This document shows positions 14,442 through 20,900 of a stretch of 20,900 nucleotides of DNA, piece by piece. Source of the stretch: an uncultured Flavobacterium sp. GTDB taxonomy: Bacteria; Bacteroidota; Bacteroidia; Flavobacteriales; Flavobacteriaceae. Position numbers and translations under genes: made by a program. The notes beneath the pieces were generated by a model. That model did not search any database, had not been told where the DNA came from, and worked only from the letters and a program-made list of their open reading frames with translations. Numbering within the stretch: the stretch's first letter is position 1; every line of letters begins with the position of its first letter. The stretch spans positions 1 through 20,900 of the forward strand of contig NZ_CAMLIX010000065.1 of the NCBI RefSeq assembly GCF_946479975.1, in the 5' to 3' direction.

Positions 14442-15968
14442 TTAATGTTTAAAATGACGTGTTCCAGTAAATACCATTGCAAGATTATTTTCGTTGCAAT
14501 AATTTATGCTTAATTCGTCTTTTATCGAACCTCCCGGCTGAATTACTGCTGTAATTCCTGCTTTTTTAGCTAATTCAACACAATCCGGAAATGGGAAAAA
14601 TGCGTCACTCGCCATAGAAGCACCAGTCAAATCAAATCCAAAAGCTTTTGCTTTGTCAACTGCTTGAATTAAAGCGTCAACTCTTGAAGTCTGACCTGTA
14701 CCAGAAGAAATCAATGTTCCGTTTTTAGCAAATACAATAGTGTTTGATTTTGTATTCTTGCAGATTTTAGAAGCAAAGATCAAATCTTCGATCTCCTGAG
14801 CAGTAGGTTCTGTAACAGTAACGGTTTTTAAATGCTCTTTATTATCCGTAATATTATTTCTGTCCTGAATTAACAAACCATTAAGACAAGTTCTTACTTG
14901 ACGAGATGGCAATTCAACTTCATTTTGAACTAATATAATTCTGTTCTTTTTTTCTTGTAAAACGTTGATAGCCTCATCATCATAAGATGGAGCGATAACT
15001 ACTTCGCAGAATAATTTGTTGATTTCTTGTGCCGTTTCTACATCAATTTTTGTGTTAGAAATTAACACTCCTCCAAAAGCAGAAGTTGGGTCACAAGCCA
15101 AAGCTGCTAGATAAGCTTCACTGATTGTTTTTCTTGAAGCCAATCCGCAGGCATTGTTGTGTTTTAAAATGGCGAACGTTGGTCCGTCAGTTTTAAATTC
15201 AGCAATTAAATTTACTGCAGCATCAACATCTAATAGGTTGTTGTATGATAATTCTTTTCCGTGAACTTTTTTGAACATTGCGTCAAAATCACCAAAGAAA
15301 AATCCTTTTTGATGAGGATTTTCACCATATCTTAAAACTTGGCCATTTGCAATGCTTTCTTTGTAAATAGTTTCGTCTGTATTGAAATAATTAAAAATAG
15401 CTCCATCATAGTGAGACGAAACGTGGAATGCTTTAGTAGCAAACAATCTTCTATTCTCAAGAGTTGTTGCTCCATCTTGATCTGTAATCAAATCTAAAAG
15501 CAAGCTGTATTCGTTTACAGAAGCTACAATTACAGTGTCTTTGAAGTTTTTTGCGCCTGCGCGGATTAATGAAATTCCGCCAATATCAATTTTTTCAATG
15601 ATATCTTGCTCACTTGCGCCAGAAGCCACAGTTTTTTCAAAAGGATACAAATCAACAATCACTAAATCAATTTGAGGAATATCAAATTCTTTCATTTGCT
15701 GCACGTCACTTTCATTATCCTGACGATTTAAAATGCCACCAAAAATCTTTGGGTGTAACGTTTTTACTCTTCCACCAAGAATTTCTGGAAACGAAGTAAT
15801 ATCTTCAACAGGAACTACTGGAATTCCAAGGTTTTTAATAAAATCTTCTGTTCCTCCAGTTGAGTAAAGTGTTACATTTTGTTCGTGTAATTTTCTAACA
15901 ATTGGTTCTAATCCATCTTTAGAAAAAACAGAAATTAATGCTGATTGTATTTTTTTAGTTGTGCTCAT
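14442..15968 (-). CDS. purH: Bifunctional AICAR formyltransferase / IMP cyclohydrolase
   Basis: Catalyses the last two steps of de novo purine synthesis: AICAR plus 10-formyl-THF to FAICAR, then ring closure to IMP. The 508-residue protein has the N-terminal IMPCHase (MGS-like) domain with LISVFSKDGL (11-20), LYSTGGTEDF (34-43) and EILGGRVKTLHPKIFGGIL (62-80), and the AICARFT domain with RYGENPHQKG (213-222), catalytic Lys269-His270 in KHNNACG and DPTSAFGGV after it. I place the start at ATG 15968 (MSTTKKIQSAL); an in-frame TTG at 15995 lies inside the probable -7 promoter box and so cannot be translated from that promoter. Length and motifs are typical. Confidence 0.97.
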   Translation of the reverse strand: MSTTKKIQSALISVFSKDGLEPIVRKLHEQNVTLYSTGGTEDFIKNLGIPVVPVEDITSFPEILGGRVKTLHPKIFGGILNRQDNESDVQQMKEFDIPQIDLVIVDLYPFEKTVASGASEQDIIEKIDIGGISLIRAGAKNFKDTVIVASVNEYSLLLDLITDQDGATTLENRRLFATKAFHVSSHYDGAIFNYFNTDETIYKESIANGQVLRYGENPHQKGFFFGDFDAMFKKVHGKELSYNNLLDVDAAVNLIAEFKTDGPTFAILKHNNACGLASRKTISEAYLAALACDPTSAFGGVLISNTKIDVETAQEINKLFCEVVIAPSYDDEAINVLQEKKNRIILVQNEVELPSRQVRTCLNGLLIQDRNNITDNKEHLKTVTVTEPTAQEIEDLIFASKICKNTKSNTIVFAKNGTLISSGTGQTSRVDALIQAVDKAKAFGFDLTGASMASDAFFPFPDCVELAKKAGITAVIQPGGSIKDELSINYCNENNLAMVFTGTRHFKH

Positions 15969-15992
15969 TGTGTAGTTATGATTTTCAGACTG

Positions 15993-16000
15993 CAAAAGTA
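15993..16000 (-). promoter_or_regulatory. Probable -7 box of purH
   Basis: On the minus strand TACTTTTG (16000-15993) fits TAnnTTTG and lies 24 bases before the ATG at 15968. A clear -33 TTTG is not seen at the usual distance. No purine riboswitch-like fold is evident in the roughly 20-base leader this implies. Confidence 0.55.
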
Positions 16001-16133
16001 GTTTTTTTATATATTATATTAAAGAAAATTAGTGTAACAAAATGCTAAAAAAATCTACTGATGAGTAAGTTAACTTTTATTAGGTTTTTGAATTTAAATT
16101 ATTGAATTTTACTTTATTGAAAAATACGAAAAT

Positions 16134-17381
16134 ATGCTTGTTTATCTTAGATTATTGAAAGAAAGTTTGAGTTTTGCAATTAATGCTTTGCGAAATAATA
16201 AATTGAGAACTTTATTGTCTTTATTAGGCGTGACTATAGGTATTTTTTCAATTATTGCTGTTTTGGCCGCTGTTGATTCTTTAGACAAGAAAATTTCTAA
16301 AGATTTGAGCAGTTTAGATAAAAATACAATTTATTTAATGAAATTCAGTTTTGGACCATCAGAAATTCCACAATGGAAGAGAGAGCAGTTTCCAAATGTA
16401 AAATATGATGAATATGTTGCTTTAAAAAATTCCTTAAATAATACCGATCAAGTCGGATACCAGTTATTTGTAAACAGAGAAAGTTTAAAATACGATTCAA
16501 AAACAGTGAGCGATGTAAATATTATTCCGTCGTCAAGCGAAATGGTCGATATCGATGGATTGAGTTTTGAGAAAGGAAGATTTTACAATGAATCTGAATC
16601 GAATTCTGGAACAGCTGTTATTGTTTTAGGATATGATATTGCTGACGGACTTTTTGGAACAACAGATCCTCTTGGGAAAAATATTCGTTTATACGGGCAG
16701 CGATTTACAGTTATTGGTGTAATGGCAAAACAAGGCGCTGGTTTCTTTGGAGATAGTAACGATACTTCAGTCTATCTTCCGGCCAATTTTTTGAGAAGAA
16801 TGTACGGCGACAGCGATTCTATGACGCCGGTAATTGTGCTGAAACCTGAAAAAGGTATCGATATGGAAGCATACAAAGCAGAAGTTGCTCAGAAACTGAG
16901 AGCCATTCGTGGTATGAAAGCAGGGGAGATGGACAACTTTTTTATAAATGTACTTTCTGGATTTACCGATTTTATTGATGGAATTTTAGGTCAGATGAAT
17001 GTAGTGGGCTGGATCATCAGCGGCTTTTCTCTCCTTGTTGGAGGTTTTGGAATCGCCAATATTATGTTTGTTTCGGTTAAAGAAAGAACCAATCTTATCG
17101 GAATTCAAAAATCATTAGGAGCAAAAAACAAATTTATATTATTTCAATTTTTATTTGAAGCTGTTATTTTATCTGTAATAGGAGGGATAATTGGTTTGCT
17201 GATGGTTTGGGGAATTGCATTTACTTTGACAAAATTACTTGACTTTGAATTCGTTCTAAGCCTTGGAAATATAATTTTAGGAACCACTTTAGCAGCTCTC
17301 ATCGGATTAATTTCTGGAATTTTACCAGCCATTTCTGCGGCAAACCTGGATCCCGTTGAAGCGATTCGAACCGGTATGTAA
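16134..17381 (+). CDS. MacB/FtsX-type ABC transporter permease
   Basis: A 415-residue inner-membrane permease with MacB topology: one TM near 27-48 (LRTLLSLLGVTIGIFSIIAV), a periplasmic MacB-PCD domain of about 230 residues, and three C-terminal TMs (about 288-312, 338-364, 376-402) forming the FtsX domain. Characteristic segments are NKLRTLLSLLGVTIG (24-38), GIANIMFVSVKERTNLIGIQ in short before SLGAKN, and the closing NLDPVEAIR. Such mechanotransmission permeases act in export of lipoproteins, toxins or peptides, with a separate ATPase. No ATPase or fusion protein gene is adjacent here, so the partner must lie elsewhere. A weak promoter-like TTG (16088-16090), 19 bases, TACTTTAT (16110-16117) precedes the ATG. 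A cupin-like gene follows after 44 bases. Confidence 0.9.
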   Translation: MLVYLRLLKESLSFAINALRNNKLRTLLSLLGVTIGIFSIIAVLAAVDSLDKKISKDLSSLDKNTIYLMKFSFGPSEIPQWKREQFPNVKYDEYVALKNSLNNTDQVGYQLFVNRESLKYDSKTVSDVNIIPSSSEMVDIDGLSFEKGRFYNESESNSGTAVIVLGYDIADGLFGTTDPLGKNIRLYGQRFTVIGVMAKQGAGFFGDSNDTSVYLPANFLRRMYGDSDSMTPVIVLKPEKGIDMEAYKAEVAQKLRAIRGMKAGEMDNFFINVLSGFTDFIDGILGQMNVVGWIISGFSLLVGGFGIANIMFVSVKERTNLIGIQKSLGAKNKFILFQFLFEAVILSVIGGIIGLLMVWGIAFTLTKLLDFEFVLSLGNIILGTTLAALIGLISGILPAISAANLDPVEAIRTGM

Positions 17382-17425
17382 AATGTTTTTAAAAAGAATG
17401 CTTTTTTAATTTAAAATGACAACAA

Positions 17426-18313
17426 ATGAGCTTTATTTTACATCCTGTAGACACTGTTGATTCTATTACCAAAGAAGAATTCAAAAAAAACTATTTAAAT
17501 AAAAGAAAGCCCTTAATTATAAAAGGATTAACCAAAAACTGGCCTGCAAGAGATAAATGGTCTACAGATTATTTTAAAGAAATTGCAGGAGATATTGAAG
17601 TAAAATTGGCAGATAATTCAAAAGCAGATCCGGCCAAGATAATCAATGCGTCAATCGCAACGATGAAATTTGGTGAATATCTTGATTTGATAAAAAGTGA
17701 ACCTACAGATTTGCGTATTTTTTTCTTCAACCTTTTTAAACACAGACCGGAATTAATTAATGATGTAAAAATTCCAAAAGAATTAATGGGCGGCTTTATA
17801 GAGAGCATGCCTGCAATGTTTTTTGGAGGTTCTAAAGCGATTACTTTTTTACATTATGATATCGATTTGCCACATCTTTTCCATACTCATTTTGGAGGCC
17901 GAAAACATATTATATTATTTGATAATAAATGGAAAAAAAGATTGTATTGTCTTCCTAATACAACTTACGCTTTAGAAGATTATGATGTTGCCAATCCCGA
18001 TTTTGAAAAATTTCCAGCTCTTAAAGGAGTAGAAGGTTACGAAGTTTTTCTGGAACATGGAGATACGTTATTCATGCCAACTGGAATGTGGCATTGGATG
18101 CGTTACATTGATGGATCTTTTTCTCTAACATTACGTGCGTGGGATAAATCAATATCACGAAAAATTGCCAGCGTTTGGAGTTTATTTATGCATGGAGCAG
18201 TTGATAGCGCAATAAAACTGATTTTTAGACAACGTTATGCCAAATGGCGTGAAAAATTGGTTTATAAAATTGCTGAAAAAGAATTAAAAAGGGATTTGAG
18301 AAAAGCGAAGTAA
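17426..18313 (+). CDS. JmjC/cupin-8-like domain protein, probable Fe(II)/2-oxoglutarate oxygenase
   Basis: A 295-residue cytoplasmic protein of the cupin-like (JmjC, FIH-1-like) family. The usual N-terminal entry motif is present (EFKKNYLNKRKPLIIKGL, residues 18-35, then NWPARDKW). The metal-binding set looks intact: His143-Tyr-Asp145 in ITFLHYDID, and His223 in PTGMWHWMRY; Lys160 in FGGRKHIILF could bind 2-oxoglutarate. HGDTLFMPTGMWHW is the family's second cupin motif. A basic C-terminal tail (about 255-295) follows. Relatives hydroxylate protein side chains or other targets; the target here is unknown. The gene lies 44 bases after the permease on the same strand, so cotranscription is likely, though no functional link is obvious. 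Confidence 0.85.
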   Translation: MSFILHPVDTVDSITKEEFKKNYLNKRKPLIIKGLTKNWPARDKWSTDYFKEIAGDIEVKLADNSKADPAKIINASIATMKFGEYLDLIKSEPTDLRIFFFNLFKHRPELINDVKIPKELMGGFIESMPAMFFGGSKAITFLHYDIDLPHLFHTHFGGRKHIILFDNKWKKRLYCLPNTTYALEDYDVANPDFEKFPALKGVEGYEVFLEHGDTLFMPTGMWHWMRYIDGSFSLTLRAWDKSISRKIASVWSLFMHGAVDSAIKLIFRQRYAKWREKLVYKIAEKELKRDLRKAK

Positions 18314-18350
18314 TTTAAATTCTAAACAAAATATTCTAGTTATCATTTTT

Positions 18351-18956
18351 TTAGTCCTTCAAATTTGATTTTATAAAAGGAAGAGTAATTCTGCTTTGAT
18401 CCCATTTAATATCTTCTGAATTGTAGTATTTGTTCAATTTTTTATAGCTTAGAACAGTATCTTCTTCTTGAGTAGTTCTTCTGAAGGCAAAAGATTTCAG
18501 AAAATATGTAGATGAGTCATTTAAAAAAGTAAAGATTTCATGAAACTTTTTATTTCTAATAGTATCTTTCTGAGAGGCAATAATTAACCTTTGCTGATAT
18601 TCAATTTTGGATGAAATGGTTGTCTTAATAAAATCGATTATACTATTTTTAGGAACTTTGATAATTTGAATAGGTTTGATGTTGAAAAGGATTGGTATTG
18701 TATCTTGTTCTGATTGGATACAATTCATAGGAACAAATTCACTTTGATAAAAGTAAAAGTCTCCATTTTTATCAATAATAAAATTATTATAACTGTAAAA
18801 ATAGGTTTTTGGTGGTGGAATCTTTCTCTTTTTTAATTCAGATGTAATTTTCGTATCCTCTTTCGAAATAATATAGGTGTACAATTCTTGATTGCTTTCT
18901 TTTTTGGAGCAACTTAAAAAAATCAAGAAAATAAAACCAATAAAAATTCTTTTCAT
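18351..18956 (-). CDS. Small lipoprotein, function unknown
   Basis: A 201-residue protein with a lipoprotein signal: MKRIFIGFIFLIFLSC, with Cys16 as the probable lipidated residue, followed by Ser-Lys-Lys-Glu-Ser. The Bacteroidota surface-export signal normally has acidic residues right after the Cys; the mixed charge here leaves surface display undecided. The mature part is rich in Lys, Ile, Tyr and Phe with no motif I recognise; it contains predicted alternating beta strands (NFIIDKNGDFYFYQSEF near 57-73). It is convergent with the cupin gene, 37 bases apart with no evident terminator between them, and has no operon partner on its own strand. Transferred origin is possible but base composition is like its neighbours. 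Confidence 0.7.
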   Translation of the reverse strand: MKRIFIGFIFLIFLSCSKKESNQELYTYIISKEDTKITSELKKRKIPPPKTYFYSYNNFIIDKNGDFYFYQSEFVPMNCIQSEQDTIPILFNIKPIQIIKVPKNSIIDFIKTTISSKIEYQQRLIIASQKDTIRNKKFHEIFTFLNDSSTYFLKSFAFRRTTQEEDTVLSYKKLNKYYNSEDIKWDQSRITLPFIKSNLKD

Positions 18957-19000
18957 AAAAGTCAGATTTGAAATAAAGATATAAAAACGGAATATACATA

Positions 19001-19027
19001 CCTACAAGGTTTTGAAAACCTTGCAGG
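19001..19027. repeat. Near-perfect 27-base palindrome between lipoprotein and accD genes
   Basis: CCTACAAGGTTTT (19001-19013), a central G, and AAAACCTTGCAGG (19015-19027) pair at 12 of 13 positions. The form, with ACAAGGTTTT arms, resembles dispersed intergenic palindromes I recall from Flavobacterium genomes, though this needs a genome search. No T run follows, so it is not a classic terminator. It lies 45 bases upstream of the lipoprotein gene and beyond the accD terminator. Confidence 0.6.
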
Positions 19028-19063
19028 AAAACTTAAAATGACCTTATATAACTTATATGGTTT

Positions 19064-19104
19064 AAAACAAAAAAATCCCAAGAAGCAATTTTCTTGGGAT
19101 TTTC
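19064..19104 (-). terminator. Rho-independent terminator after accD
   Basis: On the minus strand AAAATCCCAAGAA (19103-19091) pairs fully with TTCTTGGGATTTT (19084-19072), a 13-bp stem with a 6-base loop, followed by a T-rich run (TTTTTTTGTTTT). It starts 21 bases after the accD stop. A separate 16-base perfect palindrome ATAGTTTTAAAACTAT (19113-19128) overlaps the accD stop codon. Confidence 0.9.
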
Positions 19105-19124
19105 TATCTTAAATAGTTTTAAAA

Positions 19125-19979
19125 CTATCGAATATCATTATTTTGAATCAAATCGATATATAAGTTGATCTTATCTTTCAATTCTTTTCTAGGCGTGATA
19201 AAGTCTAAGAAACCGTGCTCTAATAAGAACTCAGCAGTTTGGAAACCTTCTGGCAAATCTTTTCCTGTAGTATCACGTACAACACGCGGACCAGCAAAAC
19301 CAATCAAAGCGCCTGGCTCAGAGATGTTAATGTCTCCTAACATAGCGTAAGATGCTGTTGTTCCTCCAGTTGTTGGATCTGTACAAAGAGAGATATAAGG
19401 TAATTTAGCTTCAGCTAATTGAGCTAGTTTTACAGAAGTTTTTGCTAATTGCATTAAAGAATAAGCAGCTTCCATCATACGAGCTCCACCAGACTTAGAA
19501 ATCATTACAAAAGGTAAATTGTTTTTGATCGCGTGGTCAATTCCTCTTGCAATTTTTTCACCTACAACCGCACCCATAGATCCACCAATGAAGGCAAAAT
19601 CCATACAGCAAATTACAAGTTCTCTTCCTTTAGATTTTCCTACTCCCGTACGTACAGCGTCTTTAAGGTGAGTTTTTTCCATTACATCTTTCAAACGCTC
19701 TGCATATTTTTTTGTATCCACAAAATGCAAAGGATCTTTAGAAGTCATGTTTTTATCTAACTCAACAAATTCGTTGTTGTCGAATAAAATTTCAAAATAG
19801 GTTGCGCTTCCAATTCGAACGTGAAAATCATCTTCAGGGCTTACGAATAAGTTTCTCGCTAATTCGTCAGCATCAATAATTTTTCCAGTAGGAGATTTGT
19901 ACCACAATCCTTTCGGAACGTCCATCTTGTCTTCTGTCGCGGTCGTAATTCCTTTTTCTTGTCTTTTAAACCAAGCCAT
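19125..19979 (-). CDS. accD: Acetyl-CoA carboxylase carboxyltransferase subunit beta, zinc ribbon lost
   Basis: Half of the carboxyltransferase that moves the carboxyl group from biotin-BCCP to acetyl-CoA, making malonyl-CoA for fatty acid synthesis; it works with AccA in the cytoplasm. The 284-residue protein has the crotonase-like core: [20 protein letters not shown] region (117-136, two pieces), [12 protein letters not shown] (137-148), [17 protein letters not shown] (164-180), and [19 protein letters not shown] region (199-217). The N-terminal segment aligns with the zinc ribbon of other AccDs ([14 protein letters not shown], then [13 protein letters not shown]) but none of the four cysteines is present. 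Start ATG 19979 gives [10 protein letters not shown], matching the usual MSWFxR opening. It follows fbaA on the same strand, 104 bases apart, in a gap full of repeats. Confidence 0.96.
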   Translation of the reverse strand: MAWFKRQEKGITTATEDKMDVPKGLWYKSPTGKIIDADELARNLFVSPEDDFHVRIGSATYFEILFDNNEFVELDKNMTSKDPLHFVDTKKYAERLKDVMEKTHLKDAVRTGVGKSKGRELVICCMDFAFIGGSMGAVVGEKIARGIDHAIKNNLPFVMISKSGGARMMEAAYSLMQLAKTSVKLAQLAEAKLPYISLCTDPTTGGTTASYAMLGDINISEPGALIGFAGPRVVRDTTGKDLPEGFQTAEFLLEHGFLDFITPRKELKDKINLYIDLIQNNDIR

Positions 19980-19985
19980 TTCTTT

Positions 19986-20082
19986 AGTATTCAGTGTTCA
20001 GTAATAAAATTTCAGTGTTCAGTGGTATTTGTAAGTTTTAAGTACGCAGCAACTGAATACTTAAAACTGTACACTGAATACT
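19986..20082. repeat. Nested inverted and direct repeats between fbaA and accD
   Basis: The outer arms AGTATTCAGTGTTCAGT (19986-20002) and ACTGTACACTGAATACT (20066-20082) are inverted copies matching at 16 of 17 positions. The inner arms AGTTTTAAGTA (20034-20044) and TACTTAAAACT (20058-20068) match perfectly around a 13-base loop and overlap the outer right arm by 3 bases, so the two folds compete. TTCAGTGTTCAGT also occurs twice as a direct repeat (19990-20002 and 20011-20023). The unit occupies nearly the whole gap. It may control how much accD is transcribed from the fbaA promoter, or be a dispersed element. Confidence 0.65.
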
Positions 20083-20083
20083 A

Positions 20084-20900
20084 TTATAACGTGTTAACGT
20101 TATTTAAGTCAGCAAAAGCTTGTTCAAGTCTTGCGTTGAATGTTACTTCGCTTTCACGAACCCATCTTCTTGGGTCGTAATATTTTTTGTTAGGAACATC
20201 AGCACCTTCTGGGTTACCAATTTGTGATTTCAAATAGTCAATATTTTTAACCATATAATCACGGATTCCTTCAGTGTATGCAAATTGTAAATCTGTATCG
20301 ATATTCATTTTGATAACTCCGTAGCTAATTCCTTCTCTAATTTCTTCAAGAGTAGAACCTGAACCTCCGTGGAAAACGAAATCAACTGGATTGTGTCCTG
20401 TGTTGAATTTGTTTTGTACGTAATCTTGAGAATTTTTTAAGATTTTTGGAGTTAATTTTACATTTCCTGGTTTGTAAACACCGTGAACGTTTCCAAAAGC
20501 AGCAGCAATTGTAAACTTAGGACTTACTTTAGATAATTCTTCGTAAGCATAAGCTACTTCTTCTGGCTGAGTATATAATTTTGAGCTGTCAACATCAGAG
20601 TTATCAACACCATCTTCTTCACCACCTGTAATACCAAGCTCGATTTCTAATGTCATACCCATTTTGCTCATTCTAGCTAAATATTCTTTACAGATCTCAA
20701 TATTTTCTTCGATTGGCTCCTCAGACAAATCGATCATATGAGAACTGAATAATGGTTTTCCTGTTTCTGCAAAATGTTTTTCAGATGCATCTAACAAACC
20801 GTCGATCCAAGGCAATAATTTTTTTGCACAGTGGTCAGTATGTAAAATTACAGTTGCACCGTAAGCTTCTGCCAAAGTATGAATATGTTTTGCTCCTGCG
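20084..20900 (-). CDS. fbaA: Class II fructose-1,6-bisphosphate aldolase, 5' end cut by window
   Basis: The zinc-dependent glycolytic and gluconeogenic enzyme interconverting fructose-1,6-bisphosphate with DHAP and glyceraldehyde-3-phosphate. The frame is open from the right edge to the TAA at 20084, giving 271 residues, roughly three quarters of the E. coli-type enzyme (about 359). Motifs are ILHTDHCAKKLLPWIDG (catalytic Asp and first zinc His), SSHMIDLSEE, LEIELGITGGEEDGVDN, FGNVHGVYKPGN (zinc His), FHGGSGST (zinc His and phosphate-binding loop) and MNIDTDLQ. It ends PNKKYYDPRRWVRESE plus a short helix, as in the long (class IIA) type. The N-terminal part is outside the window. It is upstream of accD on the same strand. 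Confidence 0.97.
   Translation of the reverse strand, partial: AGAKHIHTLAEAYGATVILHTDHCAKKLLPWIDGLLDASEKHFAETGKPLFSSHMIDLSEEPIEENIEICKEYLARMSKMGMTLEIELGITGGEEDGVDNSDVDSSKLYTQPEEVAYAYEELSKVSPKFTIAAAFGNVHGVYKPGNVKLTPKILKNSQDYVQNKFNTGHNPVDFVFHGGSGSTLEEIREGISYGVIKMNIDTDLQFAYTEGIRDYMVKNIDYLKSQIGNPEGADVPNKKYYDPRRWVRESEVTFNARLEQAFADLNNVNTL

Noticed and set aside
1..20900. tRNA, rRNA, CRISPR arrays, insertion sequences, prophage or defence genes
   Set aside because: No such motif, repeat array, transposase or integrase was found on either strand; all sizeable frames are assigned.

Overview
The window is AT-rich chromosomal DNA from a member of the Bacteroidota, very probably Flavobacterium or a close relative. 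Several lines support this: -7 boxes of the form TAnnTTTG instead of sigma70 promoters, few Shine-Dalgarno sequences, an exosortase of the XrtF type with its flavobacterial partner, a HYC/CC/PP cysteine protein, and close similarity of every housekeeping protein to flavobacterial forms. No rRNA, tRNA, insertion sequence, prophage or CRISPR array was seen. Most of the window is core genome, with small less-characterised modules between the housekeeping blocks.

Layout, left to right. (1) On the minus strand, rpsO (ribosomal protein S15) precedes pnp (polynucleotide phosphorylase, 3' end cut by the window edge). A strong terminator separates them, and a notable stem-loop lies in the pnp leader. 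(2) Also on the minus strand is a two-gene unit: a GAF-type free methionine-(R)-sulfoxide reductase followed by a secreted MORN-like protein. Divergent from it are the exosortase xrtF and its overlapping membrane partner. (3) On the plus strand (4760-7680) is a cysteine-rich metal module: a HYC/CC/PP protein, a TonB-dependent receptor with a Cys-Cys pair in its plug, and a periplasmic heavy-metal-binding (HMA) protein, closed by a terminator. A DedA-family membrane protein follows. (4) On the minus strand (8696-14385) is the complete rod-shape operon mreB-mreC-mreD-mrdA(PBP2)-rodA, which builds the elongasome; the last four genes overlap or nearly abut. purH, for the last two steps of IMP synthesis, lies upstream on the same strand with its own promoter. 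(5) On the plus strand are a MacB-like ABC permease without its ATPase and a JmjC/cupin-like protein. (6) On the minus strand are a small lipoprotein, then fbaA (class II fructose-bisphosphate aldolase, N-terminus beyond the window) followed by accD (acetyl-CoA carboxylase carboxyltransferase beta).

The points most worth a second look are the pnp leader hairpin with a G-free A/C-rich loop (possible autoregulation), the AccD lacking all four zinc-ribbon cysteines, the Cys-rich putative metal uptake module, a possible Cys/His zinc site in PBP2, the XrtF exosortase with no visible substrate, and several intergenic inverted repeats. I found no clearly new multi-gene system. The metal module and the XrtF pair are the nearest candidates for incompletely described biology.
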